Part shown: one piece after another, positions 8,914-18,222 of the stretch
Layout of the letters: each line of letters begins with the position of its first letter
How positions within the stretch are numbered: position 1 is the first letter of the stretch
NCBI RefSeq assembly: GCF_900142145.1
Contig: NZ_FQZV01000022.1
Location: 1-63,950, forward strand
DNA from: Geosporobacter subterraneus DSM 17957
GTDB lineage: Bacteria; Bacillota; Clostridia; Peptostreptococcales; Thermotaleaceae
DNA length: 63,950 nucleotides
Direction of reading: 5' to 3'
Notes under the pieces: model-generated
Databases searched by the model: none
The model's input: only the letters and a program-made list of their open reading frames with translations
Told to the model about the DNA's origin: nothing
Position numbers and translations under genes: made by a program

Positions 8914-8980
8914 GTCATCCTGAGTGAAACGAAGGATCTTGGCTTTAAATCATAGACCCATTCGTTGCGCTCAGGGTGAC
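8914..8980. repeat. Dispersed hairpin repeat of the GTCATCCTGAG type
   Basis: Arms at 8914-8933 (beginning GTCATCCTGAGTGAAACGAA) and 8961-8980 pair at 17 of 20 positions. The motif GTCATYCTGAGYGnAnCGAAGGATCT is a widely scattered intergenic repeat in bacterial genomes (recalled, not searched). Confidence 0.65.
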
Positions 8981-9001
8981 ATTCTTATAGTGGTGACAGA
9001 T

Positions 9002-9028
9002 GTAGGGGCGAACATTGTGCGCCCCTAC
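9002..9028. repeat. Short perfect inverted repeat
   Basis: GTAGGGGCG (9002-9010) pairs perfectly with CGCCCCTAC (9020-9028). It sits next to the 8914-8980 hairpin in the 400-base gap 8816-9219, where no gene is visible. A weak GGCAG/CTGCC stem near 9190-9218 may end the minus-strand gene that follows. Confidence 0.6.
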
Positions 9029-9219
9029 TTTACCAACATGCTGCTGTAGGGTAGATCTTAATTTAAGGAAAAACAATTCATTTTGAAAGTAATACCAAAA
9101 GGATTAAATTCAGTTTTATCTCTGTTTCTGCTGCATTAAACGCTATAATTTCGCGGTAAACCAATACACCCCATAAACACAAACTTGAAGAAAGAGGCAG
9201 AAAAATAGAGGCCTGCCTT

Positions 9220-10452
9220 TTAAAAGACAAGCTCTAATCGCAATAACCTCCTCTTCAGTTCTTCCATGATTTTCCTCTCTTCTATTTCACTCTCAGCTTC
9301 ATAGGTGACACTTAGACGAAGATAGGCACCCGCATCATCCCAGGGAACCGTAGAGATAAAAGCATTTTTAAGTAAATATGCTGCTGCCTCCTCTGCATCT
9401 TTAAAGGAGACTCCGGATTTAGTTCCCTTTGGGATAGGAACATAGCAATAAAAGGTTGCTTTTGGCTTTTCAACATCAAATCCAATTTCTTTTAATACCT
9501 CTGCCAATAGGCTGTGTCTTCTGCTGTAACGCTCACAGTTTTTTCGAACAATTTCAGGTTGCTTCAGAGCGCAGATTCCAGCTTTTTGTATGGCCATAAA
9601 CTGCCCAGAATCTGTATGGGCTTTCACAAAACCATAGGCTTCGATAATCTTAGGATTCCCTGCTAGGAATGCCAGCCGCCAGCCGGTCATATTAAAGGAT
9701 TTGGATAGAGAGTGTATTTCTACCCCTACTTCTTTGGCTCCCGGTAGGGATAAAAAGCTTAAAGGTTTTTGCTCATCAAAGATGATGGCACCATAGGAGG
9801 CGTCTGACACTACCACAATATGATTCTTAAAAGCGAAATCAACAACCTCTTCATAAAAAGCTTTGGTAGCGATTTGTCCGGTAGGATTGTTGGGATAATT
9901 GATATATAGAAGTTTAGATCTTTTTAATATATCTAGTGGAATACTTGAAAAATCAGGATAAAAATGATTCTCTCTGTACAAGGGCAAAGGATAAATACTG
10001 CCTCCAAGGTGCTGTGTATAGGTACCCATTACCGGGTAACCTGGTACGGTAGTAAGGGTGATGTCTCCCGGATTGATGAAGCACAGAGGGAGCATTGCCA
10101 AAATAGACTTAGAGCCAATGCCATGCAAAACCTCGTGGTGAGGATCAATGTCACTCACGCCAAAAAACTTTTCTAAAAACTGGCTGGCCGCTGCTTGAAA
10201 AGGGAAAATGCCATTATCAGCATACCAACGGTTTTCAGATTTACCAGCTTCCTCATATAAAGTACTTACAATGGAGGTATCCGCTGGCAAATCCGGTTCC
10301 CCCACGCCCAAGTCGATGATCGAGATATGAGGATACATGGCCTTTACAGCTGCTTTCATTTTTTTTATTTTTGCAAATTTATAGCTTTTTTTCGAAGGTT
10401 CAAAACCGATGCCGCCCAGTCGTTCAGCGATGTTTTTCTGTATAAAGCTCAC
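9220..10452 (-). CDS. dapL: LL-diaminopimelate aminotransferase (DapL-type)
   Basis: A 410-residue PLP-dependent fold-type I aminotransferase. DapL converts tetrahydrodipicolinate directly to LL-diaminopimelate for lysine and peptidoglycan, bypassing the acylated DapC/D/E route. Visible features are IDLGVGEPDLP at the N-terminus, NYPNNPTG in the centre, VVSDASYGAI with the PLP-contacting Asp and Tyr, and the Schiff-base lysine in HSLSKSFNMTGWR. GEPD and the SKSFNMTGWR context suit DapL, although related class I aminotransferases look similar. The start is a GTG preceded by AAAGGGGG. No other lysine gene is adjacent. Confidence 0.78.
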   Translation of the reverse strand: MSFIQKNIAERLGGIGFEPSKKSYKFAKIKKMKAAVKAMYPHISIIDLGVGEPDLPADTSIVSTLYEEAGKSENRWYADNGIFPFQAAASQFLEKFFGVSDIDPHHEVLHGIGSKSILAMLPLCFINPGDITLTTVPGYPVMGTYTQHLGGSIYPLPLYRENHFYPDFSSIPLDILKRSKLLYINYPNNPTGQIATKAFYEEVVDFAFKNHIVVVSDASYGAIIFDEQKPLSFLSLPGAKEVGVEIHSLSKSFNMTGWRLAFLAGNPKIIEAYGFVKAHTDSGQFMAIQKAGICALKQPEIVRKNCERYSRRHSLLAEVLKEIGFDVEKPKATFYCYVPIPKGTKSGVSFKDAEEAAAYLLKNAFISTVPWDDAGAYLRLSVTYEAESEIEERKIMEELKRRLLRLELVF

Positions 10453-10644
10453 TTAGAGTGCCCCCTTTATTACAAAACAATAATAAGAAAAGCAATTTGC
10501 TATCATAATATTCCTGTGAAAAAAAAGTGTTATTGACAGACAAGAATCAAATACTAAATTCTCAACAAAAATAGGGTGTCAAGGGGTATTTGGATATAAA
10601 AGTGAGAATACTAAAAGGGAAAGCAAAAACTACAGGAAAGGACC

Positions 10645-11592
10645 TTGAAAAGAATGAAAAAATTTGGCTTGTGGCTGATCATACTCGCCTTAACAATAGG
10701 ATTTGGAAGAGTTAATCGAAATTATATACGGAATCAGCTGATATTGACCCAAGAAGAAAACGAGTATACGGTAACGATGAAAAGAGATCTACTATGCTTG
10801 ATGATGGCATATCCGGGCCATATAACAGGTATAGAGGCTGAAGATGGAAAAGGGGTATTTATTGTCATGCGATCAGGGCGTAGAATTCTGTATGATGATA
10901 AGAAGGAAAAAAGCTTTCAGGAAAAGCTCAGTAGCCCTGATTTACAGGATATGCTGGAACAAATTTATCCTTTAGAGGATATACAGAGTCTAATGCCTCC
11001 TAATTTTGATCCGGGAAGGATTCGTGTCTATTCATTTTTACATGAGGTTTATGGCGGTTCAAAAGCTCAAGTGGAAGGTAATCTGACAAATGTAAAGGCG
11101 GGACCCCAATATATTTTATTTAATAAACAAAACGGTGCAGCGGAAGCACTGGACATGGTCATGGATGAATTAGTACCGCTGGCAGGAAGCAATCCTAAAA
11201 TCTATCCTTTTGTATTTCCAATGAGCGGCACCTTTAATTATAGAAATATCGCAGGTACAGGACAATTAAGTCCCCATGCCTTTGGAACAGCAATAGATCT
11301 TGCGAGAAATAATAAGGATTACTGGAAATGGGCAACCCGGGAGGAAGGTGAAAAAAGACTGGCGGTATATCCCCGGGAAATTGTAAAGATTTTTGAAAAG
11401 AATCGCTTTGTATGGGGTGGAAAATGGACACACTTTGATATTCTCCATTTTGAGTACAGACCAGAGCTAATACTAAAGGCCCGGTACTTTTCAGGGCAAG
11501 CAAAACCACATCAGCTTTGGTATGAGGGATTAACTTCAATGGATGATACTACAAGAAGCTATATTCAGATGATTGAGAGCGCACTGGATTAA
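10645..11592 (+). CDS. M15-family peptidase (D-Ala-D-Ala carboxypeptidase-like), exported
   Basis: About 315 residues. A hydrophobic N-terminus (FGLWLIILALTIGFG) suggests a signal peptide or anchor. The C-terminal domain holds the M15 zinc motif: SPHAFGTAIDLA (first His and Asp ligands) and HFDILHFEYRPE (catalytic Glu region and last His). The protein should cleave peptidoglycan stem peptides outside the cell. Enzymes of this subgroup can be VanY-like carboxypeptidases or endolysin-like endopeptidases. A TTG at 10645 or an ATG at 10654 could be the start; the ribosome site AGGAAAGG slightly favours TTG. A strong terminator follows. Confidence 0.82.
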   Translation: MKRMKKFGLWLIILALTIGFGRVNRNYIRNQLILTQEENEYTVTMKRDLLCLMMAYPGHITGIEAEDGKGVFIVMRSGRRILYDDKKEKSFQEKLSSPDLQDMLEQIYPLEDIQSLMPPNFDPGRIRVYSFLHEVYGGSKAQVEGNLTNVKAGPQYILFNKQNGAAEALDMVMDELVPLAGSNPKIYPFVFPMSGTFNYRNIAGTGQLSPHAFGTAIDLARNNKDYWKWATREEGEKRLAVYPREIVKIFEKNRFVWGGKWTHFDILHFEYRPELILKARYFSGQAKPHQLWYEGLTSMDDTTRSYIQMIESALD

Positions 11593-11594
11593 AA

Positions 11595-11627
11595 AATAAG
11601 CCTGTAATAAGTACAGGCTTATTTTTG
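11595..11627 (+). terminator. Rho-independent terminator after the M15 peptidase
   Basis: AATAAGCCTGTA pairs with TACAGGCTTATT around ATAAG, followed by a TTTTT run. Confidence 0.88.
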
Positions 11628-11708
11628 TGCAGATTTTTGCAACAGAGACCATAGGAGCATCGAAGGTCTACTTTCAACAACGAAGTAAATCAGTGATGAT
11701 ACTATGGT

Positions 11709-11819
11709 ATGAATTTGTTTAAGGATCATAAATTTGTATACAAAGGACATAGTACAAAAGATTTAGTGATAGAAAAAAAAGAGATTTTAGACCATCCTAA
11801 TCTAAAAAAACAAGTTTAA
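11709..11819 (+). CDS. Possible 36-residue ORF, doubtful
   Basis: An ATG-started frame encodes MNLFKDHKFVYKGH... and ends KKQV. It has no recognisable ribosome binding site and no family signature. It may be the leftover of a decayed gene in the 280-base gap before the leuS leader. It is listed because nothing else explains this stretch. Confidence 0.15.
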   Translation: MNLFKDHKFVYKGHSTKDLVIEKKEILDHPNLKKQV

Positions 11820-11873
11820 AGAAAAAGGAGGACATAAAAATTCATATAATAGGAGAAATATAATAAATAAGCG

Positions 11874-11902
11874 TTGAAATTTACGCCAGAATTTGATACA
11901 AT
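11874..11902 (+). promoter_or_regulatory. Promoter of the leuS T-box transcript
   Basis: -35 TTGAAA (11874-11879), 17-base spacer, -10 TACAAT (11897-11902), about 20-25 bases before the T-box leader begins. Confidence 0.75.
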
Positions 11903-11924
11903 ACATTCAAAATTCATAATTTGG

Positions 11925-12150
11925 CACAGAAGAGAAGTAGTAGGCATCAGCATTGCTCATAGAGAGTCATCGGCCGGTGGAAGATGGCAGCAGTGTATTC
12001 CGAACTCGTCTCAGAGCTGTTAGGGTGAAATGGATTTAGTAGCTCTAGCCGGATTCAATCCGTTATCATGTTTGAGGGGGCAGTGAAAAGCTGTCAAATA
12101 GAGTGGTACCGCGAGCCTTTCGTCTCTAAAGCAGATGAAGGCTTTTTTGT
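11925..12150 (+). promoter_or_regulatory. T-box riboswitch, leucine specific
   Basis: The conserved T-box AGAGTGGTACCGCG lies at 12100-12113. It is followed by a terminator hairpin (GCCTTTCGTCT against AGATGAAGGC, 12115-12144) and a T run. In the stem I region CCGAACTCG offers CTC (12005-12007), a leucine codon, as specifier, which agrees with the leuS gene downstream. Uncharged tRNA-Leu should pair at the specifier and at the T-box bulge to let transcription continue. Confidence 0.92.
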
Positions 12151-12182
12151 TTATTAAAATTCCCAGAAGGAAGTGAAAATTT

Positions 12183-14591
12183 ATGGTTGGATATAATCCA
12201 AAAGAAATTGAAAAGAAGTGGCAAGAGATTTGGGATCAGGAGGGATGTTTTTATGCTTCCGATGACAAGTCAAAGGAAAAGTTTTATGCTTTAATTGAAT
12301 TTCCTTATCCATCAGGACAGGGACTTCATGTAGGACATCCGAGACCCTATACTGCGCTGGATATTGTGGCAAGAAAACGCAGAATGCAGGGCTACAATGT
12401 ATTGTATCCCATCGGATGGGATGCCTTCGGACTGCCTACGGAAAACTATGCCATCAAGAATAAGATTCATCCGAGGGTGGTGACAGAAAGAAATGTTGAA
12501 CGTTTTAAGAGTCAGTTAAAAGCCCTAGGCCTTTCCTTCGACTGGTCAAGAGAAATCAACACTACCGATCCGGATTACTATAAGTGGACCCAGTGGATTT
12601 TCTTAAAGCTTTTTGAAAAAGGTCTGGCTTATAAAAAGGAGGCGGCGATCAACTGGTGTACCGACTGTAAGGTAGGATTGGCTAATGAGGAGGTAGTCAA
12701 CGGGGTTTGCGAGCGCTGTGGTGCTGAGGTTGTCCGAAAGATTAAAAATCAGTGGATGCTGAAAATTACAGAATACGCTGAAAAACTCATTCAAGATTTA
12801 GATTTGGTAGACTATATTGAGCGTGTAAAGATTCAGCAGAAAAACTGGATCGGAAGATCCGAGGGAATGGAAGTAGATTTTAAGATCACCGGGGGAGAAA
12901 CCATCACAGTTTATACCACACGTCCCGATACGCTGTTTGGAGCTACCTATATGGTGATTGCACCGGAACACCCTTTGATTGAAGAATTAAAGGATCATAT
13001 CAAAAATCTGGATGAACTAAAAGCCTATATAGAGAATGCCAATAAGAAATCAGATTTCGAGCGTACAGAGATGGCGAAGGATAAGACCGGTGTGAAAATT
13101 GAAGGCATCGGAGCAATCAATCCGGCAACGAAAGAAGAGATTCCTATTTTCGTTTCAGACTATGTATTAATGTCCTATGGAACCGGAGCGATTATGGCGG
13201 TACCGGGTCACGACGACAGAGACTGGGAATTTGCCAAAAAATTCGGTCTGCCTATCGTGGAAGTCGTTTCCGGCGGAAATATCGAGGAAGGTGCCTATAC
13301 GGATAATGAAGAGGGCATTCTGGTGAACTCTGATTTTATCAATGGGCTCAAGGTAAAGGAAGCTAAAGAGAAGATCAGCCAATGGCTAGAAGAGCAAGGC
13401 TTAGGGAAGCGTAAGGTAAATTATAAGCTGAGAGATTGGGTATTCTCCCGTCAGCGTTACTGGGGAGAGCCGATTCCGCTGATACACTGTGAAACCTGTG
13501 GCTGGGTACCGGTTCCAGAAAAGGAGCTGCCGCTGCTGCTGCCGGAAGTAGAAAGCTACGAACCAACGGATACTGGAGAATCTCCACTGGCAAAGATCAC
13601 CGATTGGGTTGAGACCACTTGTCCAAAGTGCGGCGGTCATGGACACCGGGAAACCGATACAATGCCTCAGTGGGCGGGATCTTCTTGGTATTTCCTAAGA
13701 TATGTTGATCCTCACAATAAAGAAGCCTTTGCAAGCAAGGAAAATCTGGACTACTGGTTGCCGGTGGACTGGTACAATGGAGGTATGGAGCATACCACGC
13801 TGCACTTGCTGTACTCAAGATTTTGGCATAAATTTTTGCATGACTGCGGAATCGTTCCGACGCCAGAGCCTTATCAAAAGAGAACCTCCCACGGTATGAT
13901 TCTAGGGGAAAATAATGAGAAAATGTCTAAATCAAGAGGCAATGTTGTAAATCCTGATGATATTATCAAAGAGTTCGGTGCAGATACCTTCCGTGTATAT
14001 GAAATGTTTATCGGAGACTTTGAAAAGAGTGTGCCATGGTCTCAGAATGGTGTGAAAGGCTGCAGACGATTCCTAGACCGTGTATGGAAGCTTCAAAGCC
14101 TGGTGGTGGAAGGCGATGGGTTTTCACCAGAACTTGAAACCAATATGCACAAAACCATCAAAAAGGTTAGCGAAGACTTTGAAACCTTAAAATTTAATAC
14201 CGGCATTGCCGCCCTTATGACTTTGCTGAATGATTTTAATAGTGCTGGAAAGGTTACAAAGGGGGAAATGCGTGTATTCTTGCTATTATTGTCTCCAGTA
14301 GCACCGCATATTGCTGAAGAGCTTTGGATGAAGCTGGGTTTTGAGGGCATGATCCACCAGCAGTCTTGGCCAAAGTGGGATGATGCCAAAACCATAGAGA
14401 AGATGATTGAGATTGCTGTACAAATCAATGGTAAAGTTCGTGGCAAGATTGTGATTCCTTCCGATGGTACACAAGAAGATGCAAGAAAATTGATGGAAGC
14501 CGATGAGAAAATATTTGAGTTTATTGAAGGCAAGAAAATTGTAAAAGAAATCTACGTACCGGGCAGAATTTATAATATTGTGGTACAATAA
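12183..14591 (+). CDS. leuS: Leucyl-tRNA synthetase
   Basis: An 802-residue class Ia synthetase that charges tRNA-Leu. The ATP-binding HIGH motif appears as HVGH in [12 protein letters not shown] near residue 45, and the KMSKS motif as KMSKSRGN near residue 580. In between are two zinc-binding CxxC pairs (CTDC/CERC and CETC/CPKC) and the CP1 editing domain ([22 protein letters not shown]). The C-terminal tRNA-binding domain ends [11 protein letters not shown]. Length is normal for bacterial LeuS. It is controlled by the T-box leader directly upstream and closed by a perfect terminator. Confidence 0.97.
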   Translation: MVGYNPKEIEKKWQEIWDQEGCFYASDDKSKEKFYALIEFPYPSGQGLHVGHPRPYTALDIVARKRRMQGYNVLYPIGWDAFGLPTENYAIKNKIHPRVVTERNVERFKSQLKALGLSFDWSREINTTDPDYYKWTQWIFLKLFEKGLAYKKEAAINWCTDCKVGLANEEVVNGVCERCGAEVVRKIKNQWMLKITEYAEKLIQDLDLVDYIERVKIQQKNWIGRSEGMEVDFKITGGETITVYTTRPDTLFGATYMVIAPEHPLIEELKDHIKNLDELKAYIENANKKSDFERTEMAKDKTGVKIEGIGAINPATKEEIPIFVSDYVLMSYGTGAIMAVPGHDDRDWEFAKKFGLPIVEVVSGGNIEEGAYTDNEEGILVNSDFINGLKVKEAKEKISQWLEEQGLGKRKVNYKLRDWVFSRQRYWGEPIPLIHCETCGWVPVPEKELPLLLPEVESYEPTDTGESPLAKITDWVETTCPKCGGHGHRETDTMPQWAGSSWYFLRYVDPHNKEAFASKENLDYWLPVDWYNGGMEHTTLHLLYSRFWHKFLHDCGIVPTPEPYQKRTSHGMILGENNEKMSKSRGNVVNPDDIIKEFGADTFRVYEMFIGDFEKSVPWSQNGVKGCRRFLDRVWKLQSLVVEGDGFSPELETNMHKTIKKVSEDFETLKFNTGIAALMTLLNDFNSAGKVTKGEMRVFLLLLSPVAPHIAEELWMKLGFEGMIHQQSWPKWDDAKTIEKMIEIAVQINGKVRGKIVIPSDGTQEDARKLMEADEKIFEFIEGKKIVKEIYVPGRIYNIVVQ

Positions 14592-14595
14592 GAGA

Positions 14596-14639
14596 GATGG
14601 TATTGAGGCTTCAGCCTCAATACCATCTTTTGCATTTTT
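14596..14639 (+). terminator. Rho-independent terminator after leuS
   Basis: A perfect 15-bp stem (14596-14610 with 14613-14627) with a 2-base gap, followed by TTTTGCATTTTT. Confidence 0.92.
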
Positions 14640-14662
14640 ATCGAGAGGATGAAATTATAGAC

Positions 14663-15108
14663 TTGAAGCAAGAAATTATTCTATCGGTACGGAATCTGGT
14701 TGAGTTTGTACTTCGAGGAGGAGATCTGGACAGCCGGTTTATGGGCAGCAGCCGCGCAGTAGAAGGGACAATGGCCCATCAGAAGCTCCAAAGATCCTAT
14801 GGAGAAAACTACACGCCAGAGGTTGCTTTAAAATACACCCTGCAATACCAGGAACTCGTACTTACCCTTCAAGGAAGGGCCGACGGGATTTTCAGGGAAG
14901 AAAATGGGGTGGTGATCGATGAGATTAAAACCACCATGAGACCCCTTGAGGAAATAGAGGAGGGGAACCTGCTTCATTGGGCCCAAGCCAAGTGCTACGG
15001 GTATATTTATGGTGTTCAAAACCAACTGGAAGAGATCAGTCTTCAACTCACCTACTATCACTTAGATTCGGAAGAAGTGAAACGGCTGCGCAAAACCTTC
15101 TCTTTAAA
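14663..15108 (+). pseudogene. Truncated N-terminus of a DinG/Rad3-like ATP-dependent helicase
   Basis: From a TTG at 14663 the frame encodes a segment resembling the nuclease-like N-terminal domain of clostridial Rad3/DinG helicases: SVRNLVEFVLRGGDLDSRF, SSRAVEGTMAHQKLQ, LQGRADGIF, VIDEIKTT, HWAQAKCYGY. The Glu and Lys of DEIKTT and the preceding Asp of GRADGI fit a PD-(D/E)XK site. After about residue 148 the resemblance stops, and the DNA continues as an unrelated ABC permease in another frame. All helicase motor motifs are missing. This is a deletion remnant and is unlikely to be functional. Confidence 0.7.
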
Positions 15109-15560
15109 CTTTGATTATATTTTCCGACCCTTCTTTTTTAGGATTTTATTTTATAGGGGCCCTGATTCTATTGGAAAAAGGAGACAATACCTTAGAGTAT
15201 CTGATTGCTACACCCCTGCGTACTTGGGAATATCTTGTTTCAAAGATGATCTCCCTGACGGTTTTAGCTGTATTGGCAGGAACCATCATCGCCCTATTCT
15301 CAAGGGGAAAAGCTGTAAATTACTACCTCCTGTTGGGGGGGATTGTGCTTACTTCTTTCCTGTTTATACTGATTGGGTTTGTGGCAGTAGCTAAATTTAG
15401 AACCGTAAATGAGTATGTAATGACCTCCGTTCTCTATATGATGGTTTTGCCGCTGCCCTTATTAGATTTTTTCGGTATTCTTCAGAGCCCGCTCTTTTAT
15501 TTGTTTCCAACCCAAGCATCGCTGCTGCTGTTGAGACGCTTTGTCCATCGGATAAATTAA
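15109..15560 (+). pseudogene. C-terminal fragment of an ABC-2 type transporter permease
   Basis: The frame beginning FSDPSFLGFYFIGALILLEKG encodes about four hydrophobic segments. The motif GALILLEKGDNTLEYLIATPLR is typical of ABC-2 permeases of the drug or fluoroquinolone export group. The N-terminal half, with its first membrane segments, and any ATPase partner are absent. It begins at the point where the helicase fragment stops, so the two are probably joined by one deletion. No ribosome site or plausible start precedes it. Confidence 0.7.
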
Positions 15561-15561
15561 T

Positions 15562-15604
15562 AAAATAAGGGAAAGAGGATACTGCTCTTTCCCTTATTTT
15601 TTCT
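15562..15604. terminator. Bidirectional terminator
   Basis: AAAATAAGGGAAAGAG pairs perfectly with CTCTTTCCCTTATTTT (15585-15600). A-rich and T-rich flanks let it serve the plus-strand fragment and the convergent minus-strand oxidoreductase, whose stop codon lies inside the right arm. Confidence 0.88.
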
Positions 15605-17045
15605 GATTCAATCGGATAAAAAAGCTGCGCTCTGCCCGTGGCGGAAGAATGGAGGAGCCTTTTCCCCGAGGTGTAATTTCTTCTTCCGGAAGCCTTGTCT
15701 CTCGGGCAATGATGGCCCGGACCTTAGGACCGCAGAAATGACCCTGGCACATGCCCATGCCTGTACGCGTACGCCTCTTGATGGCATCCATGGATTTAAT
15801 AGGGATGCCTCTTTGAAGAGCATCTACAATCTCAGCCTCAGTGACCTGCTCGCATCGGCATATGATGTTCTGCGTGGGATCCTTATGATCGATGGAACCC
15901 TGAAAGCTCTCATCCTTAGGGATAATAATAGCCTTCCGGTAGGGATTAAAATCCCTTTTTGGTGTTAAAGTCAAACCTGTATTCTTTAATATTTCTGCTA
16001 CGCGGAGGGCAATGGCTGGAGAGGCTGTCAGCCCAGGAGATTCGATGCCTGCCGCGTTGATAAAGCGGGGAACCCTGCTTTCCTCGATGATAAAGTCATC
16101 ACGGTTGCTGGTAGCACGGATACCGGAAAAGGAAGTCAATGCCTTTCGCATATCAAAGTTGGGGATAGAGATTCTTGCCGTATCTACTACATATCGTATC
16201 ACTTCTTCAGTAGTTCCTACATCCTCCCGTTCTCCAATTTCCTCAGCGTTGGGACCGATCATTAGGTTTCCGTGATAGGTAGGCGTTACCAAGATGCCCT
16301 TCCCAAGCTTTGTTGGCACTTGAAAAATGACAGTTCTTGCCAGATGGCCCTGACTTTTGTCCAATAGTATATACTGGCCTCTGCGGGGAATAATAGTAAA
16401 GTCTTCTATGCCTGCCATACGGGCCACTTTATCGCTATAAACACCGGCAGCATTGATTACTGCGCGGCTTTGAAGGGTTTCTTTTTGTGTGTGGATTTCA
16501 AAATAATCTTCTCTTGCCGTAATGGCGGTTACTTCTGATTCCAGCTTTAATTCTACCCCGTTGGCAATACTATTTTCCACCAAAGCGATGACGAATTCAT
16601 AAGGAGAAGTGATACCTACGGTACTGCAATATAAAGCCCATTTCACTTCAGGATTGATATAAGGCTCTATTTCCATGATCCTCTCGCGGCCGATGAGTTC
16701 TATGCCCTCAGTACCGTTTTTGAGTCCGTTTTCATAAAGCTTTTGCAGTTCAGCATAATCACTATCGGAGAAACCGATAACCAAGGCTCCTGTTTGACGG
16801 AATCCAAAATTCAATTCTTCATTGAGTTTGGGATACATCCTGTTTCCAATAACATTGAGGGAGCCCTTTAGGGTACCATGTTTTGCAGCATAACCGCCAT
16901 GTACAATACCGCTATTGGCTTTAGAGGCCCCGCAGCTGATATCTTCTTCCTTTTCCAATAAACAGATCTTTAGCTCGTAGCGAGAGAGTTCTCTTGAAAT
17001 GGCGGCACCTACTACACCGGCACCAATAATACATACATCGTACAC
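15594..17045 (-). CDS. FAD-dependent oxidoreductase with [2Fe-2S] BFD-like domain (GlpA/LhgO-like)
   Basis: 483 residues. A DAO-family FAD domain opens with CIIGAGVVGAAISRELSR and continues with CGASKANSGIVHGGY and TSFSGIRAT. The C-terminus adds a BFD-like Fe-S domain with cysteines in IICRCEQ and MCQGHFCGP. This architecture occurs in clostridial anaerobic glycerol-3-phosphate dehydrogenase-like proteins, usually beside a second flavoprotein and a small DUF1667 protein; neither is here. The substrate is probably glycerol-3-phosphate or a 2-hydroxyacid. The GTG start follows GGGGGG at 6 bases. Confidence 0.85.
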   Translation of the reverse strand: MYDVCIIGAGVVGAAISRELSRYELKICLLEKEEDISCGASKANSGIVHGGYAAKHGTLKGSLNVIGNRMYPKLNEELNFGFRQTGALVIGFSDSDYAELQKLYENGLKNGTEGIELIGRERIMEIEPYINPEVKWALYCSTVGITSPYEFVIALVENSIANGVELKLESEVTAITAREDYFEIHTQKETLQSRAVINAAGVYSDKVARMAGIEDFTIIPRRGQYILLDKSQGHLARTVIFQVPTKLGKGILVTPTYHGNLMIGPNAEEIGEREDVGTTEEVIRYVVDTARISIPNFDMRKALTSFSGIRATSNRDDFIIEESRVPRFINAAGIESPGLTASPAIALRVAEILKNTGLTLTPKRDFNPYRKAIIIPKDESFQGSIDHKDPTQNIICRCEQVTEAEIVDALQRGIPIKSMDAIKRRTRTGMGMCQGHFCGPKVRAIIARETRLPEEEITPRGKGSSILPPRAERSFFIRLNQKK

Positions 17046-17127
17046 ATAAATCCCCCCATCTAGTTTACTAAGTTATATTTTTGATACCCCTTAAAAGTAA
17101 AAAAATTCTCTCAAATAGAAGAAAATA

Positions 17128-17157
17128 TTTACAATTGGTATTAGTACCTGGTATTAT
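17128..17157 (+). promoter_or_regulatory. Probable degV promoter
   Basis: -35 TTTACA (17128-17133), 18-base spacer, -10 TATTAT (17152-17157), 35 bases before the start codon. Confidence 0.55.
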
Positions 17158-17191
17158 AAGCATATAATATAAAGTAAAAGGAGGGTTTTGT

Positions 17192-18019
17192 ATGAGTAAA
17201 ATCCAAATCGTTACCGACAGTACAGCCTATATCCCGAAAGAATATGCCCAGGAACACAATATAGAGATTGTACCCCTTTCTGTTAACTTTTCCGGAGAAA
17301 TAAATGATGAAGGCTTTCCCGGTGAATTTGAAGAGTTCTTTCAAAAACTGAAAACTTCTTCCGTTTTTCCTACTACATCTCAGCCCTCAATTCAGGCTTT
17401 TTCAAGTGCTTATGAAAAGGCCATTCAGGAGGGAAAAGAGATTATTACCATTGTGATTTCGGAAAAGCTAAGCGGTACTTTTAACAGTGCATCGGTAGCA
17501 GCCCAAATGACAGCTCCTGACAAAATCACCGTGGTAGATTCAGAAACATCTGCCTCTAATCTCAGGCTGCTGGTTGAAAAGGCACACACTTGGGCAGAGG
17601 ATGGAAAATGCAGAGATGAAATTGTAGAAATGCTGGAGCAAGAAAAAAAACGGATGGGGATCAATATTACAGTAGATACACTGGAATATTTGAGGAAAGG
17701 CGGAAGACTAAGCAGTACCCAAGCCTTTATCGGTTCAGTGTTGAATATTAGACCGATTATAGGCTTAGTGGAGGGCAAGCTGGTGCCTATAGGAAAGGCC
17801 CGGGGTAAAAGCAAAGCGGTGGAAATGATGATTGCCAACATCCCGGCGGAAGTAAAACAAATCAGCATCTGCCATACCCTCAATGAGGAAGAGGCTAATG
17901 AACTGAAGAAAATAATGGAAGAAAAGTTTAGAAACGCCTGGATAACCGTTGATGAACTGGGGCCTGTGATTGGTGCCCATCTCGGTCCTAAAGCAATAGG
18001 CATTTGCTTTAAATGGTAA
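17192..18019 (+). CDS. DegV family fatty-acid-binding protein
   Basis: A 275-residue cytoplasmic protein. DegV/FakB proteins hold a fatty acid for phosphorylation by FakA, feeding exogenous fatty acids into phospholipids. The family signature IVTDSTAYIP opens the protein. Other family segments are TTSQPS, ISEKLSGTFNSA (fatty-acid head-group contacts), DSETSASNL, TLEYLRKGGRLS and, at the end, GPVIGAHLGPKAIGI. Length is typical. The ATG follows AAAGGAGGG. No fakA-like kinase is adjacent. Confidence 0.92.
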   Translation: MSKIQIVTDSTAYIPKEYAQEHNIEIVPLSVNFSGEINDEGFPGEFEEFFQKLKTSSVFPTTSQPSIQAFSSAYEKAIQEGKEIITIVISEKLSGTFNSASVAAQMTAPDKITVVDSETSASNLRLLVEKAHTWAEDGKCRDEIVEMLEQEKKRMGINITVDTLEYLRKGGRLSSTQAFIGSVLNIRPIIGLVEGKLVPIGKARGKSKAVEMMIANIPAEVKQISICHTLNEEEANELKKIMEEKFRNAWITVDELGPVIGAHLGPKAIGICFKW

Positions 18020-18068
18020 ACCCAAAAAAGAAACAGTGAAATGTTCACTGTTTCTTTTTTGGGTTTTA
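18017..18068 (+). terminator. Rho-independent terminator after degV
   Basis: A 20-plus-bp almost perfect palindrome (AAACCCAAAAAAGAAACAGTG against its complement) with a short loop and T-rich end, beginning at the stop codon. Confidence 0.92.
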
Positions 18069-18222
18069 AAACAATAGGGATCACAATTTATTTTCAAAAA
18101 GACGAAAAAATTTTAAAAAAGACAGTAGCATCCTGCGGACAAGACGAATATCTTGTACTAGGACACCGAGGGTAGTCCAAAAGCAAGTAAACTAAAATGA
18201 ATATAGAGGAGGAATATAAGTT

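Noticed and set aside
8205-9028. CRISPR array
   Set aside because: The repeated blocks are hairpins of differing sequence without regular spacing or spacers; no cas genes occur in the window.
14597-15394. Single 265-codon protein from the leuS terminator into the permease region
   Set aside because: Its first 20 codons are the leuS terminator and its last 90 are out of frame with the permease; family resemblance covers only the middle.
17425-18084. 219-codon minus-strand frame across degV
   Set aside because: Mirror of degV with no start signal; overlaps the terminator.
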